Source of the DNA: Rotaria sordida
Lineage: Eukaryota > Rotifera > Eurotatoria > Philodinida > Philodinidae
Reading direction: 5' to 3'
DNA length: 64,000 nt
Assembly: GCA_905250125.1 (NCBI GenBank)
Contig: CAJNOL010000014.1
Span: 372,001 to 436,000 of the forward strand
In this document: piece by piece, positions 12,888 through 25,280 of the stretch
Layout: the number at the start of each line of letters is the position of its first letter
How positions within the stretch are numbered: the first letter of the stretch is position 1
Position numbers and translations under genes: made by a program
Notes under the pieces: model-generated
What the model saw: only the letters and a program-made list of their open reading frames with translations
Databases searched by the model: none
What the model was told of the DNA's origin: nothing

Positions 12888-13014
12888 GTTTATAAGATAT
12901 CTGAAAAAAATGGCATAAATCATTGTATGTATTTCAAAACACAAATGAATCATTAATATTCTAACGTTGCACTAAAATATAATAATAGGTATAAAAGACA
13001 AGAAAGATACGATG

Positions 13015-15457
13015 TCATTCAAGATTGAAGCACTCTTTTGCTTTGGCTACAATCATATCAGCAATTGGCAATGATGATGTTGCTGCAGGACTTGGCGCAT
13101 TTCGTACATGTAAAATTCGATTTTTTAGCTGACCAGTATTAACTGTCTCAAAAATGAAATCTTCAACAAGGTTTCCATCTGTAGATAAAGCTTGTGCTCG
13201 AATGCCACTTGGACCTCTAAATACAAAAGGAAAACTTGTTTGTTTTTACAGATATATTGTCTATCAAAGTTACCGTTCAACATCTTTAACAGTGAGAGCT
13301 GGTACAAATTTTTGCAATTCTCTCACTGTAGCCGACAGTGAATAAGCACGACGCATTTCACCAAAGCCATAGCTCATATGTTTCCAAGCAAGTTTACGAA
13401 GACCCCTAAAATATATAAGTATAGATAGTCATTATTAGAATTTTTCATTCAAAGTATACAACATTAGATTGTCAACTTTTCAAAAATTCCAAGTGTTATT
13501 TATCGAGTAAAAAGACTTGTCTAGATAAGAAGTACATGATTGATGGAAATTTGTTTCAATAAAGAATTTACGTCTTTCAATACGGTTGAGCAATACTACA
13601 AATGAGTTGGTTGATAGAATGTTTCACAACTGGGTTATTTCTTTTTCTTTTGTATCTGATGACTACTTTATTGGTTTGGATCATTTAGCTTTCTTCATCG
13701 CCAACTTGAAGCTCTTCCGAGAATGCGGTATAGGTGTTTATACAAATACAGATAAAGTAAAACTAGAAGTATCAAAAAGAGATAACGTAGCCATGAGCTA
13801 TTCTATCAACCAACTCGTTTTTAGTGTTGGTCGATTGTATTGAATGATGTATATTCTTCAGTGAAGCAAGTCGTAATTAATCATACACTACACTAGAATA
13901 CAATATTTAAGCCGTTCTTGTAACCAACATTCATTTGAACCCAAAGAAGTTCGATACGAAAAGAATGAATATAGAGAGAGAAGACTTTTGCTTATGGGTG
14001 TATGTCTAAAATCATTTGAATTGAGAATTTTTCACGACTATACTTTAGATGTAGTGTTCTACGACGTAGAATGTCCAGTTTGTCAAGAGAAAAGTAACAC
14101 TGTTAATAATTCTTGAATTTCGTTGTGTTCTATTGGCTCTTTCATTTTGTATGAGACATTGGACGAGTTGTTACGACAGATTATATGTCATTGATGTTTT
14201 TGTTAAATAAACCTAATCGAGACATTTTTTTAATTTCCAATTACCTATTCAATGCATGATCAATTGTATCTCGAACGTTGAAATCGAACAGACCATATCC
14301 TTCACGTTTCATAGAAAGAACAGCATTAGGACCCAGCCAAATGGAACCATCCATTCTTGGAGTAAAATGAACACCTATATTTATTTAAAATTAACATAAA
14401 AAAATAAAATATTAAATAATTCGAGTTTTATTTTTCATACCAAGAAAAGGAAATCTTGGATCAGGCACAGGATAAATATTACCATTAATTTTTAATTCAT
14501 CTTTGTTACTTTTTTTTAATAAAAGATAATCTCCACGAAATGGTACAATGGTTGGATGTTTTGAACCTCCACAAGCTACAGCAAGTTGATCAGCTTGTAA
14601 TCCACCACAAGTTATTACATAACGACTTAAAAGAGCTGACTAAATTAATCTAAATACATGATTGAGAAAACAAAAAATAAATGTAAAAAAACTTACATTT
14701 GTTTTACTTTTAACGAGAATTGGATAAGAAGCATCATCAGATGAAAGAAATTTTTCAGCTTCAAAATTAAAAACAATTCGTCCACCAAGTTGTTCAAAAC
14801 TTTTACCAAAATGTCGACATAATAAACCATAATCAATAATACCTGTATGTGGACTATGTAATGCTCGAATACCCTTTTTTTACAAACAAATATAAAACAA
14901 CAACAATTATATATTCGAATAACATATTATCTTACTCGACAATTAGGCTCAATTTCTCTAATTTGATTTGAATCAAGCATTTTAACATCTTGAACACCAT
15001 TTTCTGTTGCTTGTCGATATATATTATCAAGACGTTCTAATTGATCACGTTCAACAGCAACAATTAACTAAAAAAAAAACAATTTAAATATTTATACTAA
15101 ACGACAAAGTCTTTCATCTAACTTTTCCACATTTTTTATATGGTAAATGATTAGCATCACAATATTCATAAATTCTTTTTAAACCTTCAATGCAAAGTTT
15201 TGCTTTTAATGAATCAGTTTTATAATAAATTCCAGCATGAATTACACCCGAATTATGACCTGTTTGATGTTTAGCTAAAATAATTTTTTTAATTAGAACT
15301 TTATGATATTGTTTTTTTTTTTTGTTTTCGTCTAACCTAAACCGTTCTCTTTTTCGACTAATAAACATTTTAAATGTGAAAATGTTGATTGTAGATGTCG
15401 AGCAACAGCTACACCTAGAATGCCACCGCCTACAATCAGACAATCAACTTTTTGCAT
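13015..15457 (-). CDS. l2hgdh: L-2-hydroxyglutarate dehydrogenase
   Basis: FAD-dependent mitochondrial enzyme that oxidises L-2-hydroxyglutarate to 2-oxoglutarate, repairing a malate dehydrogenase side product. Exons on the minus strand: 15457-15337, 15274-15123, 15067-14936, 14873-14697, 14639-14441, 14374-14245, 13405-13274, 13216-13015; 414 aa (human about 463). The N-terminus has the dinucleotide-binding motif [11 protein letters not shown] and the ribose-binding acidic end LLVEKE, followed by the family signature [16 protein letters not shown]. Further conserved blocks are [38 protein letters not shown] and [10 protein letters not shown]. Only a very short N-terminus precedes the FAD motif, so a targeting peptide is not obvious; an upstream leader exon is possible. 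The 839-bp intron after residue 303 carries a MITE-like insert. Confidence 0.95.
13575..13845. mobile_element. MITE-like element with 46-bp terminal inverted repeats
   Basis: Left end 13575-13620 and right end 13800-13845 are reverse complements at most positions, with an identical inner block GAGTTGGTTGATAGAAT. It is 271 bp long, inside an L2HGDH intron. The 85-aa open frame across it (13586-13843) is a by-product of the repeat and has no recognisable domain. No clear target-site duplication is seen. Confidence 0.7.
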
Positions 15458-16159
15458 CTGAAAATTATAAAAATATAAACTTTATCTATATAATTTTTGA
15501 TTTTCTCAAATAATCTTCTTTTCTTATATGATTCTTCAGTAGAATACGCTGATATTTACAGTACTACGAGTATCTCCAGAAACTCAGTTAAGTACCAACA
15601 AAGGAGATATTGCACGAACACACACATAGGGCATCGCATTTGGTGTGGATGACACGGAAACATGGTCCCACTCAATCGCAACCACAGCTTATATGTCCTA
15701 TGCTAGTACTTAATTAAGTTTTCGAGAAAACCTTCAAAAAACATCTAACGTATATTTTAGTTTGAAAAAACTACGAGTTGAGGCAGCATTTTTGATAACT
15801 AAATAATACATATTCTATAGGCAATTCTTGAGGCTAGAAAACCTCTATCCAAATCTTTTTTTCTGAGCATACTTAGCTTTTTCAAAAAATTGATTTATTT
15901 CTCGTTAACGACGACGTGGTGGGGTACACAGAAATAGAGAGAATTTTTTTGGAGTCTAATCTTCCTTAAAAATTTCACCATAGATGTGTGATTCGTATCC
16001 TAGACTCTATTCTGAAGTTTTGAGATTTTTTTCTCATATGGTGAAAGAGATATTTGCTAATTACTTTTTAATTAATAATTAGCCAACATTTTTACATGTG
16101 TGCATATTAAAAGAGTTTATTAAGAAAAATAATCCTTGTAATTAATCAAAGTTAAATGA
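15458..16159. other. Intergenic, no gene seen
   Basis: 5' flank of L2HGDH. No protein-like open frame is seen; the promoter of the minus-strand gene should lie here, but no clear element can be named. Confidence 0.5.
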
Positions 16160-16164
16160 AAGAT

Positions 16165-16912
16165 AAGGATGCCCCGTTTTGTCTGAAATGGCTTATATAT
16201 AGTAAAAGTCCAGATCTAATCTACACTATAATTTGAACTTCCTACTTGTTAGAATCATCGCGATACAATTAATGTAAAACTCGTACGAAACTTTTGAATT
16301 TTTTTTTTAGAGACACTAGTGATGAAATAAAATTGTAGTCATTCAATCATTCCCCCACCATGAGTAATTTTTGTATCACTTTTGCGTTCTCTGATTTGTC
16401 TGCGTGTGGTTGTCAAATGGGTAAAATTTCACGATCTCTATTTGTCTAGTGATTAGATTGCTCAGAACCAACAAAATTTATGAAAGAGTTACATGAATAG
16501 GTTAATTGGCTTTTACTGACTAGGTGAATTCATAGATAACTGTCATTGTTTCTGTTTAATATTTTTACAATTGTTAAATCGAATTATTGTGCTCCTTTAA
16601 TTGAAAACAAATTTTACTACAGCAAAGTGCAAGTAAATGATGGAAAAAATTCTGAGTCGATTAAAACAAATAATAGGTCAAGCTGAAGAGTAAAGACATA
16701 AACATTGACGAATGGGTTTTTTTTTTATTATGTTTTAAGAAATGCGATTTAAAAATCTCGTTCAAACTATAGTTTTTAATTTACTTTACTGATAAAATAA
16801 AAGAAATATTTTTTGAAAATTTCTATGAATTTTATATTGTTTATATTACTATGACTATATGAGGTAGAGAGCTTAAATTCTAGTGTAGAATAGATTTGGG
16901 CATCCTGTAGAT
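16165..16912. mobile_element. Probable decayed foldback element
   Basis: The ends share GGATGCCC and a block of the form AGATCTAATCTACACTATAA in opposite orientation (16168-16240 against about 16873-16908), with an extra segment in the left arm. The arms are short and diverged, so this is a weaker case than the others. Confidence 0.42.
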
Positions 16913-17039
16913 ATACTCCTTTTATATTTATGAAATTCATTTTCTAGAATAAATCTATCAATAATAATATCGAAACAAAAAGTATGGAATGCTTTTCTAT
17001 GTTAAAGATAATTGATACAATGATAATGAATATTATTGA

Positions 17040-17815
17040 TCAAGATTTCGACGAACATGTTCATTAATTTGTTGTTATAAATTAAGTTCTATTTTATGAA
17101 AAAATATTTTCAAACATGATTGAAATAAGGTGCTTGTTCCATTAGTTCAGAATTTTTTTTCCAATGCTTCCACTACCTAAATATTTTTAAGAATAAAATT
17201 ATTTTATGTATAAAAAAAAACGAATCGAAAATATATCAATAAAAAATAATAAAACTATCATATCAGAAATACTGAATTATTAAGAATCTATATATTAGTA
17301 TGAGCCTTCATTTATAACCTAAGGGTCATTGCTTCAATCAAAACTGGTCGCATTTCATTTGAAGCTAATTCATACAGTACACTTATTGCATTATATATAC
17401 CAAAAAAAACAAGATCATTTCCATCAACACGTATTGTTGCCATCCTATAACCTATTGCTCGAGCAGTATATTACCAAAACATTGATCAATAAATTCTTCT
17501 AATTTAAAACCATGATACATGAAAGTCCCTAGAATGGATTTTATCGATTTTGTTGAAAGAACAATGATCGATTCTTATTCTCATCAGTTTCTCGATGTTA
17601 TTCATAAACAAGATCTTCTGAATTGAAAGCAACAGCACTATTAACATGTATTTTTTCTTGACTGAAATTTGTTATATAAAATGAAACAAGACCTTGACAT
17701 TGCGATTCGTATAGAATGTGATCCAAAACATTGATATTAGCTAACAATGATTTTGTATGATTAAACTTAAAGCTTATCAAAATTTTTATACCAAGTTGAA
17801 GCAATTATTTGGAAC
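17040..17815 (-). pseudogene. Decayed branched-chain 2-oxoacid dehydrogenase E1-alpha (BCKDHA-like)
   Basis: Read on the minus strand, 17804-17598 gives VLDHILYESQCQGLVSFYIT and then HVNSAVAFNSEDLVYE, matching the E1-alpha block before the substrate channel. Next (17530-17470) is YHGFKLEEFIDQCFGN, which runs directly into GYRMATIRVDGND and VLIEAMTLR (about 17465-17330). After an intron-like gap comes VVEALEKK (about 17175). The thiamine diphosphate-binding region between CFGN and the TIRVDGND block is missing, and stops and frameshifts occur throughout. An intron remnant suggests an unprocessed duplicate rather than a retrocopy. It cannot encode active enzyme. Confidence 0.78.
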
Positions 17816-17859
17816 ATAAAAACTATACAGGATCATACCACATGTATGAGTATCTTGAA

Positions 17860-18885
17860 AATGAGAATGAGAAAAATAACCTGTCAAAGAGCATTTCCTA
17901 TTGCATATCTGTCTCTGTAAATAATCCTAAGTTATAGCTATGCTTCTTTTTTTTTTTAATTTTTAGATTACCTGTCTTCAAAAGAATGCCTATCTAACAA
18001 GAGATACAATACCTCCATCTTCTGTTATCTCCTTTATCCTTAGAGTAATGCACGGGTACAACTTTTCGTACCCGTATCCGGCCCGTAAGTTGCTTTACTA
18101 TAACAAATTATTGATAGTTTAACAGAACAACCAATCAACTATATGATCAATGCTATCGCTATTAAACGGTAGTATTAAAAACACATATTTCGTGTCTCTA
18201 CAAATCGTTATTTTTCACGTTTGTACCTGCATGTTGCAGTGCTCTATTTATTCTCACTTTTATTTTCAATTTCTCTCACTTCTTACACGTCCTTGATTTC
18301 CTAATCATGTTATAGGACGAATTTTTATAAGTTTTCGCTCTTTTTCAGCTATGGTAGGTGAACTATTGCAATGTGAAAATATTAAATAGATGATTTGTAA
18401 ACAGGCTTTAGGTGATTACATCAATTTGAATCATCAACAATTTTTTTCATCTCTGCGCATAATATCATATTAATTGGCACTACTTTACTTACATTCCCTG
18501 TATGATTATCTGGACGAACACATTATAATTTATTTATAATATCTGATGTTATATATTTTGCTAAAAATCGGCACGTTTGATTGATTAATATCGTTTAGTA
18601 ATTTGACCAATAAGTATTTTGCAAAAAATTATAAATTGCTTTGGAATTCCTATACGATCGCAACATCATGTATATCTATAATTAAAAAGAAATATCAAAC
18701 TCATATTATAATAATTGCTTTTTATTTTGAATTTGAAGTGTATTAGAAGAAAAATACTATTCAATTGCACAGAACAGTGGGAGAAAAATGCATAGAAACG
18801 ATAGGAAAATATTATTATTTATCTTTTTTTGTCGAACATCATTCGTTTGAGTATTTTAATAAAAAAATAAGACGTGAAAAATGCA
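17860..18885. other. Intergenic, no gene seen
   Basis: AT-rich spacer between the pseudogene and a foldback element. No protein-like frame, RNA gene or clear repeat is recognised. Confidence 0.45.
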
Positions 18886-18889
18886 GAGG

Positions 18890-19845
18890 TCGAGTCAACT
18901 TTATTTTTAATCTATTCATACATTGAATTAGAGAGATTAACAAGCTGTTAACGAAACTATACTTGGTAATTTAATTGAGTCACTCTGTCACTAGAAAAAA
19001 ATCAATCAAAATTTGACAGAGTAAACAGTTTTATTCATTATAGATAGCAAGACAACATGTGTTTATCAGCACTTTTGTAAAATTATGTAGATTTTTTTGA
19101 AAGAAGATTAGGACTATGTTTTATTTTATTGGAATTATAAGATCTCGTGCTACAAAAGAATGTTTAATTTTGTTTTATTGTTGAGAAAATTGTGTATTTT
19201 CTCATTTTGATGGCAAAAAAATAAAACAATAACCTTGTATTTTATAATCATAGCTCGATAAAAAAAAAGTAAAATAAAAAATTGATTTTACATTTAAGTT
19301 AGTAATATGTGTTTTCCACGAGGAAACGCGCCTATCGTCGTCTTCCTCAGTATTTTTTGCTGAAACTTTGTTCTTTTTTATCGAGCTATGATAACAAAAC
19401 ACTTTTGACTCATTCTCCATCAAAATAAGAAGATACTCAATTTTTTCAACAACAAAACAAAATTAAAATTTCCATTGTAGCTCGACATCTGATGATTTCA
19501 TTGGCATAAAAAATTTAGTCATATCTTCTCTAACAAAAAAAAAAACTAGACAGATTCACAAAAGTGCCGATAAATGAATGTTCTTGGATCCACCTATAAT
19601 GGATAAAATTTTTTTTTTAATGTCGAATTAAAATAAAATATTTTCAATAAAAATTCGAGACTTCCTGTAAAAAAAAAGTTACTTTTGGCTAAACATTAAA
19701 TCTTATTGCTTTTTAGGCTTTTGCCAACGAGAGAGAGAGTGGCATAATTGAAATAAAAAGTATAGTTTCGTAATCAACTTGTCAAGTTCTCTAATTCAAT
19801 GTATAAATAAATTAAAAATAAAATTCACTCGGATTTTATGTTTCT
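18890..19845. mobile_element. Foldback element, about 950 bp, nearly full-length hairpin
   Basis: Outer arms 18896-18985 and about 19750-19840 are reverse complements (blocks ATACATTGAATTAGAGA and CGAAACTATACTT). Middle blocks pair (CAGCACTTTTGT near 19066 with ACAAAAGTGCCG near 19558), and the inner arms pair (CATAGCTCGATAAAAAAA near 19249 with its complement near 19375-19392). The right end lies only about 35 bp from the stop codon of the LysM gene, so it may supply part of that gene's 3' UTR. Confidence 0.7.
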
Positions 19846-19878
19846 CGATCATTGTTTACTGTTAATACATAAACAAAT

Positions 19879-20768
19879 TTACAGTTCATCAAAATCATCT
19901 TTTTCTCGTTGTATTCGTTCAAGAGCAGCTGTTATATATTTTTCACGTGAATTGTGTTTTGTTATATTCGACAATACACTATTGTCAGATAGATGATGTG
20001 CACTTGTATGTTGTTCATTATTTCGACTAGTAGTACAATTATTTTTACAAGAATTTGTATCATTCTTATTAGAAATATGTGAAGTAAATATTTCATGAGA
20101 TTTTGAACTAAAATAAAAAATAATTATCAAATATAATTTATTGATATATATATATACATACTTTGGATGTTGTTCTCTAATATCCATTAATTGTAAGGTT
20201 TTTTTTGTTAATTGTATTTGTTGATCTATTCTCGATAGATAATCTTGACAAGATGAATTATTTGTTGTTGATATAGAAATTGAACTATCAGATGAACTTA
20301 TTTCATCAGTTGTATTAGTATTTATCGATGATTTTCGACGATGATTTGTTGATGATGGTAAATTTTGAACAATATCTAATGTTGGATATTGACTTCGAAG
20401 TATTGATATTTGTGGAGAATTAACAGGAATATATACATGTTCTAATAAACCTAATTCAGCATCAGACCATAATTTGTTAACTCGTTTGATTTCTTGAATC
20501 TTTAATTGAAATTTAATAAATAATAGCGATTACAAAAAAAAACAAGAAAACAACATACATTGATACTATATTTCAATGTAAGCCTTTGTAAAGTATCATC
20601 TGATTCGATTTTGTGAACAATGTAAAATGTTGGTAATGTTTTTGATTTAGCTAAACTACCATAATTTCCACCTATACGTTTTGAACTATGTACTAGATCT
20701 CGAAGGGTACGTGTTTCTGTTGATATCATAGGTTGACTAGTTTGTATGTCTGTCGATACTTTGGCCAT
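19879..20768 (-). CDS. LysM domain-containing protein (LYSMD1/2-like)
   Basis: Exons on the minus strand: 20768-20559, 20499-20162, 20107-19879; 258 aa, near the 215-230 aa of animal LYSMD1/2. One LysM domain spans about residues 48-95: FYIVHKIESDDTLQRLTLKY, then INIQEIKRVNKLW and HVYIPV, the usual start-to-end pattern. The rest is low complexity, rich in Ser/Asn/Thr, ending in a charged tail EKYITAALERIQREKDDFDEL-like helix. There is no signal peptide or membrane segment, so it is cytosolic. LysM modules bind glycans in bacteria and plants; the role of the intracellular animal proteins is not established. Confidence 0.88.
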
Positions 20769-21185
20769 GACTTTCTTGACATTGGGTAAATTAAAAAGAA
20801 AACGTAATGATGATTGTTTTACTTATTTTATTTGTACTGATTCAGAATGAAGACAGCTGATTATTTTCTTTGAAGACATATGTCAGGAAAATAAACCACT
20901 GACAGAATGATGACTGTTACTGGTTGTCTATAACTTAAGTTATGTTATGTTACATACGCCATCAATATCTGACATCTATAGAATGACAGAAAAAAATTTC
21001 TTCATTTACTATAAGTCTCGATTTTTTACAGATTGTGACCGAATCAGTACTTGTGTTTTGATACATTTACATGACAATATTGAGTGGTCTATAAAGAATT
21101 GCTCTCTTAGTATTTTTGAAATTTCTTCTCTTTTATTCCCTTGATTGAAATATTTTTTTAGAAAAAATTTTTAAAAAAAGATGAA
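20769..21185. other. Intergenic, no gene seen
   Basis: 5' flank of the LysM gene. A 65-codon open frame at 20947-21144 (+) has no recognisable domain. Confidence 0.45.
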
Positions 21186-21189
21186 AAGT

Positions 21190-21605
21190 AAAGACATGTG
21201 AACAGCTGTAAAAAATAAATACGGAAATGGTCATGGATCGATAGAAATTTACCGTGATTTAGATAGAGTAAGTTCATTACGATCAATTAAATTATAGATT
21301 TAAATGATCAGCAACACTGGCTCTATCAATTTGTCACATTCTTCTGATTGTCTACGTACAGTTAGGACAACAGCTAAAACCTCGAAGGCTCAATGATGTC
21401 TAGCTCACAACAAACAGGTATCAACAAGAAGATTGACTGCTGAAATAAATATTTCAAAGATAAGCGCACAGCGGATACTGCGTAAAGATCTTGGCTATTT
21501 CTCATACAAGAAAATCAAGAAGACAACATTGGCTAATCTTCGAAAAAAAAAGATGAGGATTCAGTTTGTTAACTGGATGTTAAATAATGACACCAAAAGT
21601 TAGCT
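21190..21605 (+). pseudogene. Tc1/mariner-like transposase N-terminal fragment
   Basis: A translated stretch near 21416-21590 reads STRRLTAEINISKISAQRIL and then RKDLGYFSYKKIKKTTLANL, the paired helix-turn-helix pattern of Tc1-type transposases. Upstream pieces (NGHGSIEIYRDL, NTGSINLSHSSDCLRTVRT) extend it in other frames, with stops and frameshifts. The catalytic DDE/D part is absent: the match ends near MRIQFVNWMLNN and is followed by the minisatellite-ended element. Confidence 0.7.
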
Positions 21606-21644
21606 TTTTAGCAGTGTGGGAGTTAAAACTATTTTTCCACAAGT

Positions 21645-22630
21645 TGATAGTTGAAAAAAACGGCGAAAAGTTACAACGGTTATAACTATCGACCGCAGTT
21701 ATAACTATTAACCATGACTATAACTATCAACTATAGTTATAACCTTCGATCCGAGTTATAACTATCAACTAATGAAAATTTTGAACAGATTTGAACCAGT
21801 TAAAACAGTAATCACTTTGATTTCATTGTCATGTTCGATAGTGCAGATGAAAATATACTTATTTCTAATATCCTTACCTCTGAAGACCAACATTAATGAA
21901 TTTATTTTCATTGAGGTTTTTTGTGATGCATCTATCTGTAGGTCACATTTTCTCATATTTTTGCATCATAGGCTAATGCACCTTCGAGACAATGGATTGT
22001 TCATTGTGTGGCTAATGATACTCGTTGAATTAGGAGCTATTGAGAATACAGTTTAAAAGTTGATAGCATAGTTTTAATGTTCAGTCTTTGACAGAGCAAT
22101 GAAATTTGATATAGCTTGTGACAAAATTTAGAGAACGCTATTTGTCGGTAAAATTACGCATGTTTTATTTTGACACGAAATCAATTTATCAGACCATTCT
22201 CTTCTCGTTCTTATAAGCCCGCTCTACTGATGACAATGCATATATTACTATGCTTCTTTCATTGCCTTTCTCGTTGATATATTGACAAACGGAGAAGAGA
22301 AGTGAAAGACAAGAGAACAGGGAAGAGAAGATTGAGAGAATAGAACTTGCTACCATTATCGCCCAATTAATCAAAGACAAAGAGAAATATTTGCTAAATG
22401 ATTTAGGAGAATCAAGTGAATGACAGTACGTTGGTATCCAGTGTGAACATACCTCATCAAAGGGTGTGGATATATCTAATAGGTTTGATGTAGCAAGCAA
22501 CATAAAAAATTATGCTGATCAGTAGGTATTAAAAAACTGGTTCTGAATAAAGTTTACGATTATAACTATGGTTGAAAGTTATAACTGCGGCTGATAGTTA
22601 TAACTACGGTTGATAGTTATAACCATGGTA
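21645..22630. mobile_element. Foldback element with minisatellite terminal repeats
   Basis: The left end (about 21672-21775) is a tandem array of roughly 20-bp units of the form GTTATAACTATCAACYRYR. The right end (about 22555-22628) carries the same units in reverse complement (ATAGTTATAACTACGGTTG). The interior of about 780 bp has no recognisable protein; its open frames are short. Tandem repeats in inverted orientation at both ends are the classic foldback-transposon layout. Confidence 0.65.
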
Positions 22631-22639
22631 CAGATGTAA

Positions 22640-23963
22640 TACACTAGTATAATCATGATCCTTTCTTAGAGAGCCAAAAAAAGAAATATAAACACATGAT
22701 TATATTCTAGTAAATCACTTACCGCTACAGAAGACCTCGAATTTTCTATTGTGCTCAAGCGTACAAATTTTTCAGGTAGGTCTTTTATTTTGAGGAGGGA
22801 TTTATATCATGCCTTTCGATTATGCTTCTCATGGTATTTCGAACTATATAAAACATCTATGGAAATCTGTTAAGTGACATCATCATACGTGTATCATCTC
22901 TGCCGTTCTTTGTTACGACGTCATCTATACCTTCTTTTGTTCTATATGTATGTGTATTCGTCTTCTTCTTTATTCTGGTGACCTCGTCACCGTCCACAGA
23001 ATTCTTCACCTTTCCTTGTTCTCACATATATATATACTTGCTGCTTTAAACAATAAATCATTCGATTCCTTCCTCGTTCCTAAGTGTGAAACATAATCTT
23101 CTCTCTAGCAATTTGATCAAGTGATCAGCTACCTTCTCACAAATCTTTGCTAAATTTTTACAAAGCATTCAATCAAATTGAGTTAGGAAATCTTCAGTTT
23201 TTATTGATTTATTCATATTTTAAAATAGGCCTTGCCTACACTAGAAAATTTAATACCGAATTAAGGAGCTTGATTGGTCGAAAAATTAATCCCGATTTAA
23301 TGCACTTTTCAGAGACGAATTAAATTTGATGCACCGATCGAGAAAGACTGCGATCCACTAATCAAAATGATGAATGAACTTCGATAAAGTCGCTTTATAT
23401 TATTGACAGATAGATGTTTTCAATACGATGAACTATAAAGATTAATGAGAAAGACAAGCGTTACTGTTTTCTTCGTGAACATGTGCTAGAGCTATGCACT
23501 TCGACTACATTATAGTGGCCATTTATCAGTTCTGATTGATGACATAGGTATTAATGTTTCTTCAAATTTATAATTTTAGTGGCAATAGAGGCCGTGCTTG
23601 TTTGTTCTCTTCGTTACAACAAATGATAATAGTATTATTAAAATGATGCATTTTCTATTGGTACAAGTGTCATCCAATAGAGTTGCGCTTTCTTCTTTTA
23701 GGTTATCAATAGTCTAGATTCATTTTTTTATTAAAAATATCCAACATAAAAATAGGTTTTTACTGTATTTGTCGAACACATTAGTTTTTAATAAGTCGGT
23801 TTCTTTCTCTTTGTTGGCCGATACTATTTTTTAATTTAAACACAATTGCCACACTTATTAGTATAATTCATACACACGCAGCATTGTGCGAGGGAGAAGG
23901 CTGTTCTCGAAAATAGAACAAGTACTTGTTTGCCTTTCTTTAAGTATTTTATATGTATTAAAG
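22640..23963. other. Intergenic, no gene seen
   Basis: Spacer upstream of enoyl-CoA hydratase. Pyrimidine-rich tracts occur near 22900-23000. No coding frame, repeat or RNA gene is recognised. Confidence 0.45.
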
Positions 23964-25280
23964 ATGAGTTTCCTTGCAAAAACATTTTCACAAGTTCTTA
24001 CACGTTCAGCAACAACAACAACACTTCTATTAAAACCAAGTCATGTGACATCATTAGCTCTTCGTTTAGCATCAACAGAACCATCTAAACAAAGTAAAAA
24101 AAAGAAACATGAAAGAATATATATATATAATTATTTTATTTTTGTATAAACAGGTGGTAATCAAGAACAAAAACAATATCAATATTTATTAGTTGATATA
24201 AAAGGACAAAATTCTAATGTCGCACTGGTTCAACTCAATCGACCAAAAGCATTAAATGCATTGTGTGATGGTCTAATGACAGAAGTATGAATAGTTTTTA
24301 GTTATTTATTTATTTCTATTAATTGTCTTCTTTTAGTTGAGTACAGTCTTAGAATCACTTGATAAAGATGATAAAATTGGTTGTATTGTTTTAACAGGCA
24401 GTACACGTGCATTTGCTGGTTAATTTCTTTTTTTTCTTATTTCTTAAATAAATAAAATGATTATTAATATTTTAGCCGGTGCTGATATTAAAGAAATGCA
24501 AAACAGGAAATTAGCAGAAGTGATTGGTTCAGGCTTTCTTGATCAATGGTCAGCAGTAACACGTATTAAAAAACCAATTATTGCTGCTGTCAATGGTTAT
24601 GCAGTATGTTTATTAAATAAAATATTATTCATTTTATTTGTTTTTTGTTCTTTCATTTAATAGTTAGGTGGTGGTTGTGAATTATCAATGATGTGTGATA
24701 TTATTTATGCCGGAGAGACAGCTGAATTTGGTCAACCAGAAATTGTTATTGGTACAATTCCAGGTAAGAAATTTTATTACTTGAATAAAAATATTATTTT
24801 TTTATTTGAAAGGTGCTGGTGGTACTCAACGTTTACCACGTTACGTTGGAAAATCAAAAGCAATGGAAATAGTATTAACAGGCAATCGAATTAATGCAAA
24901 AGAAGCCGAAAAATTCGGTTTAGTTAGTGCTGTTTTTCCACCTGATAGAGTTGTTGATGAAGCAATTAAAACAGCTGAGAAAATTGCAAGTCATTCAAGA
25001 ATTGTCGTACAATTAGCTAAAGAAGCAGTCAATGCTGGTGAGTAAAATTCACTTTATTATTGAACGATTTTATGTTTGTTTTGAATAGCATTTGAAACTA
25101 CATTAGCTGAAGGAAATCGCTTGGAAAAACGTCTTTTTCATACAACATTTGGTTTAGTAAGTTAAATATTTGATAGAAGAGAAAATTTAAATTCAGAATT
25201 TTTTTTCTCTATAGGATGATCGAAAAGAAGGCATGACGGCATTTTTAGAAAAACGTAAACCAAACTTTACTGGTCAATAA
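23964..25280 (+). CDS. echs1: Enoyl-CoA hydratase, mitochondrial, short chain
   Basis: Hydrates trans-2-enoyl-CoA to 3-hydroxyacyl-CoA in beta-oxidation and in valine breakdown. Exons: 23964-24093, 24154-24284, 24337-24418, 24476-24603, 24664-24763, 24813-25037, 25089-25156, 25215-25280; 309 aa (human 290). An in-frame ATG exists at 23886, but the one at 23964 gives a clean mitochondrial presequence ([20 protein letters not shown], Arg/Ser/Thr-rich, no acids). Crotonase landmarks: [16 protein letters not shown], the oxyanion-hole block [28 protein letters not shown] with the first catalytic Glu, and [20 protein letters not shown] with the second. The C-terminus [18 protein letters not shown] is typical. 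Introns are 45-60 bp. It lies about 650 bp upstream of QSOX on the same strand. Confidence 0.97.

Noticed and set aside
13586-13843. 85-aa open frame in L2HGDH intron
   Set aside because: It lies wholly within a MITE-like inverted repeat and has no recognisable domain.
23886-23963. Upstream in-frame start for enoyl-CoA hydratase
   Set aside because: The extra 26 residues are not transit-peptide-like, while the ATG at 23964 opens a typical mitochondrial leader.
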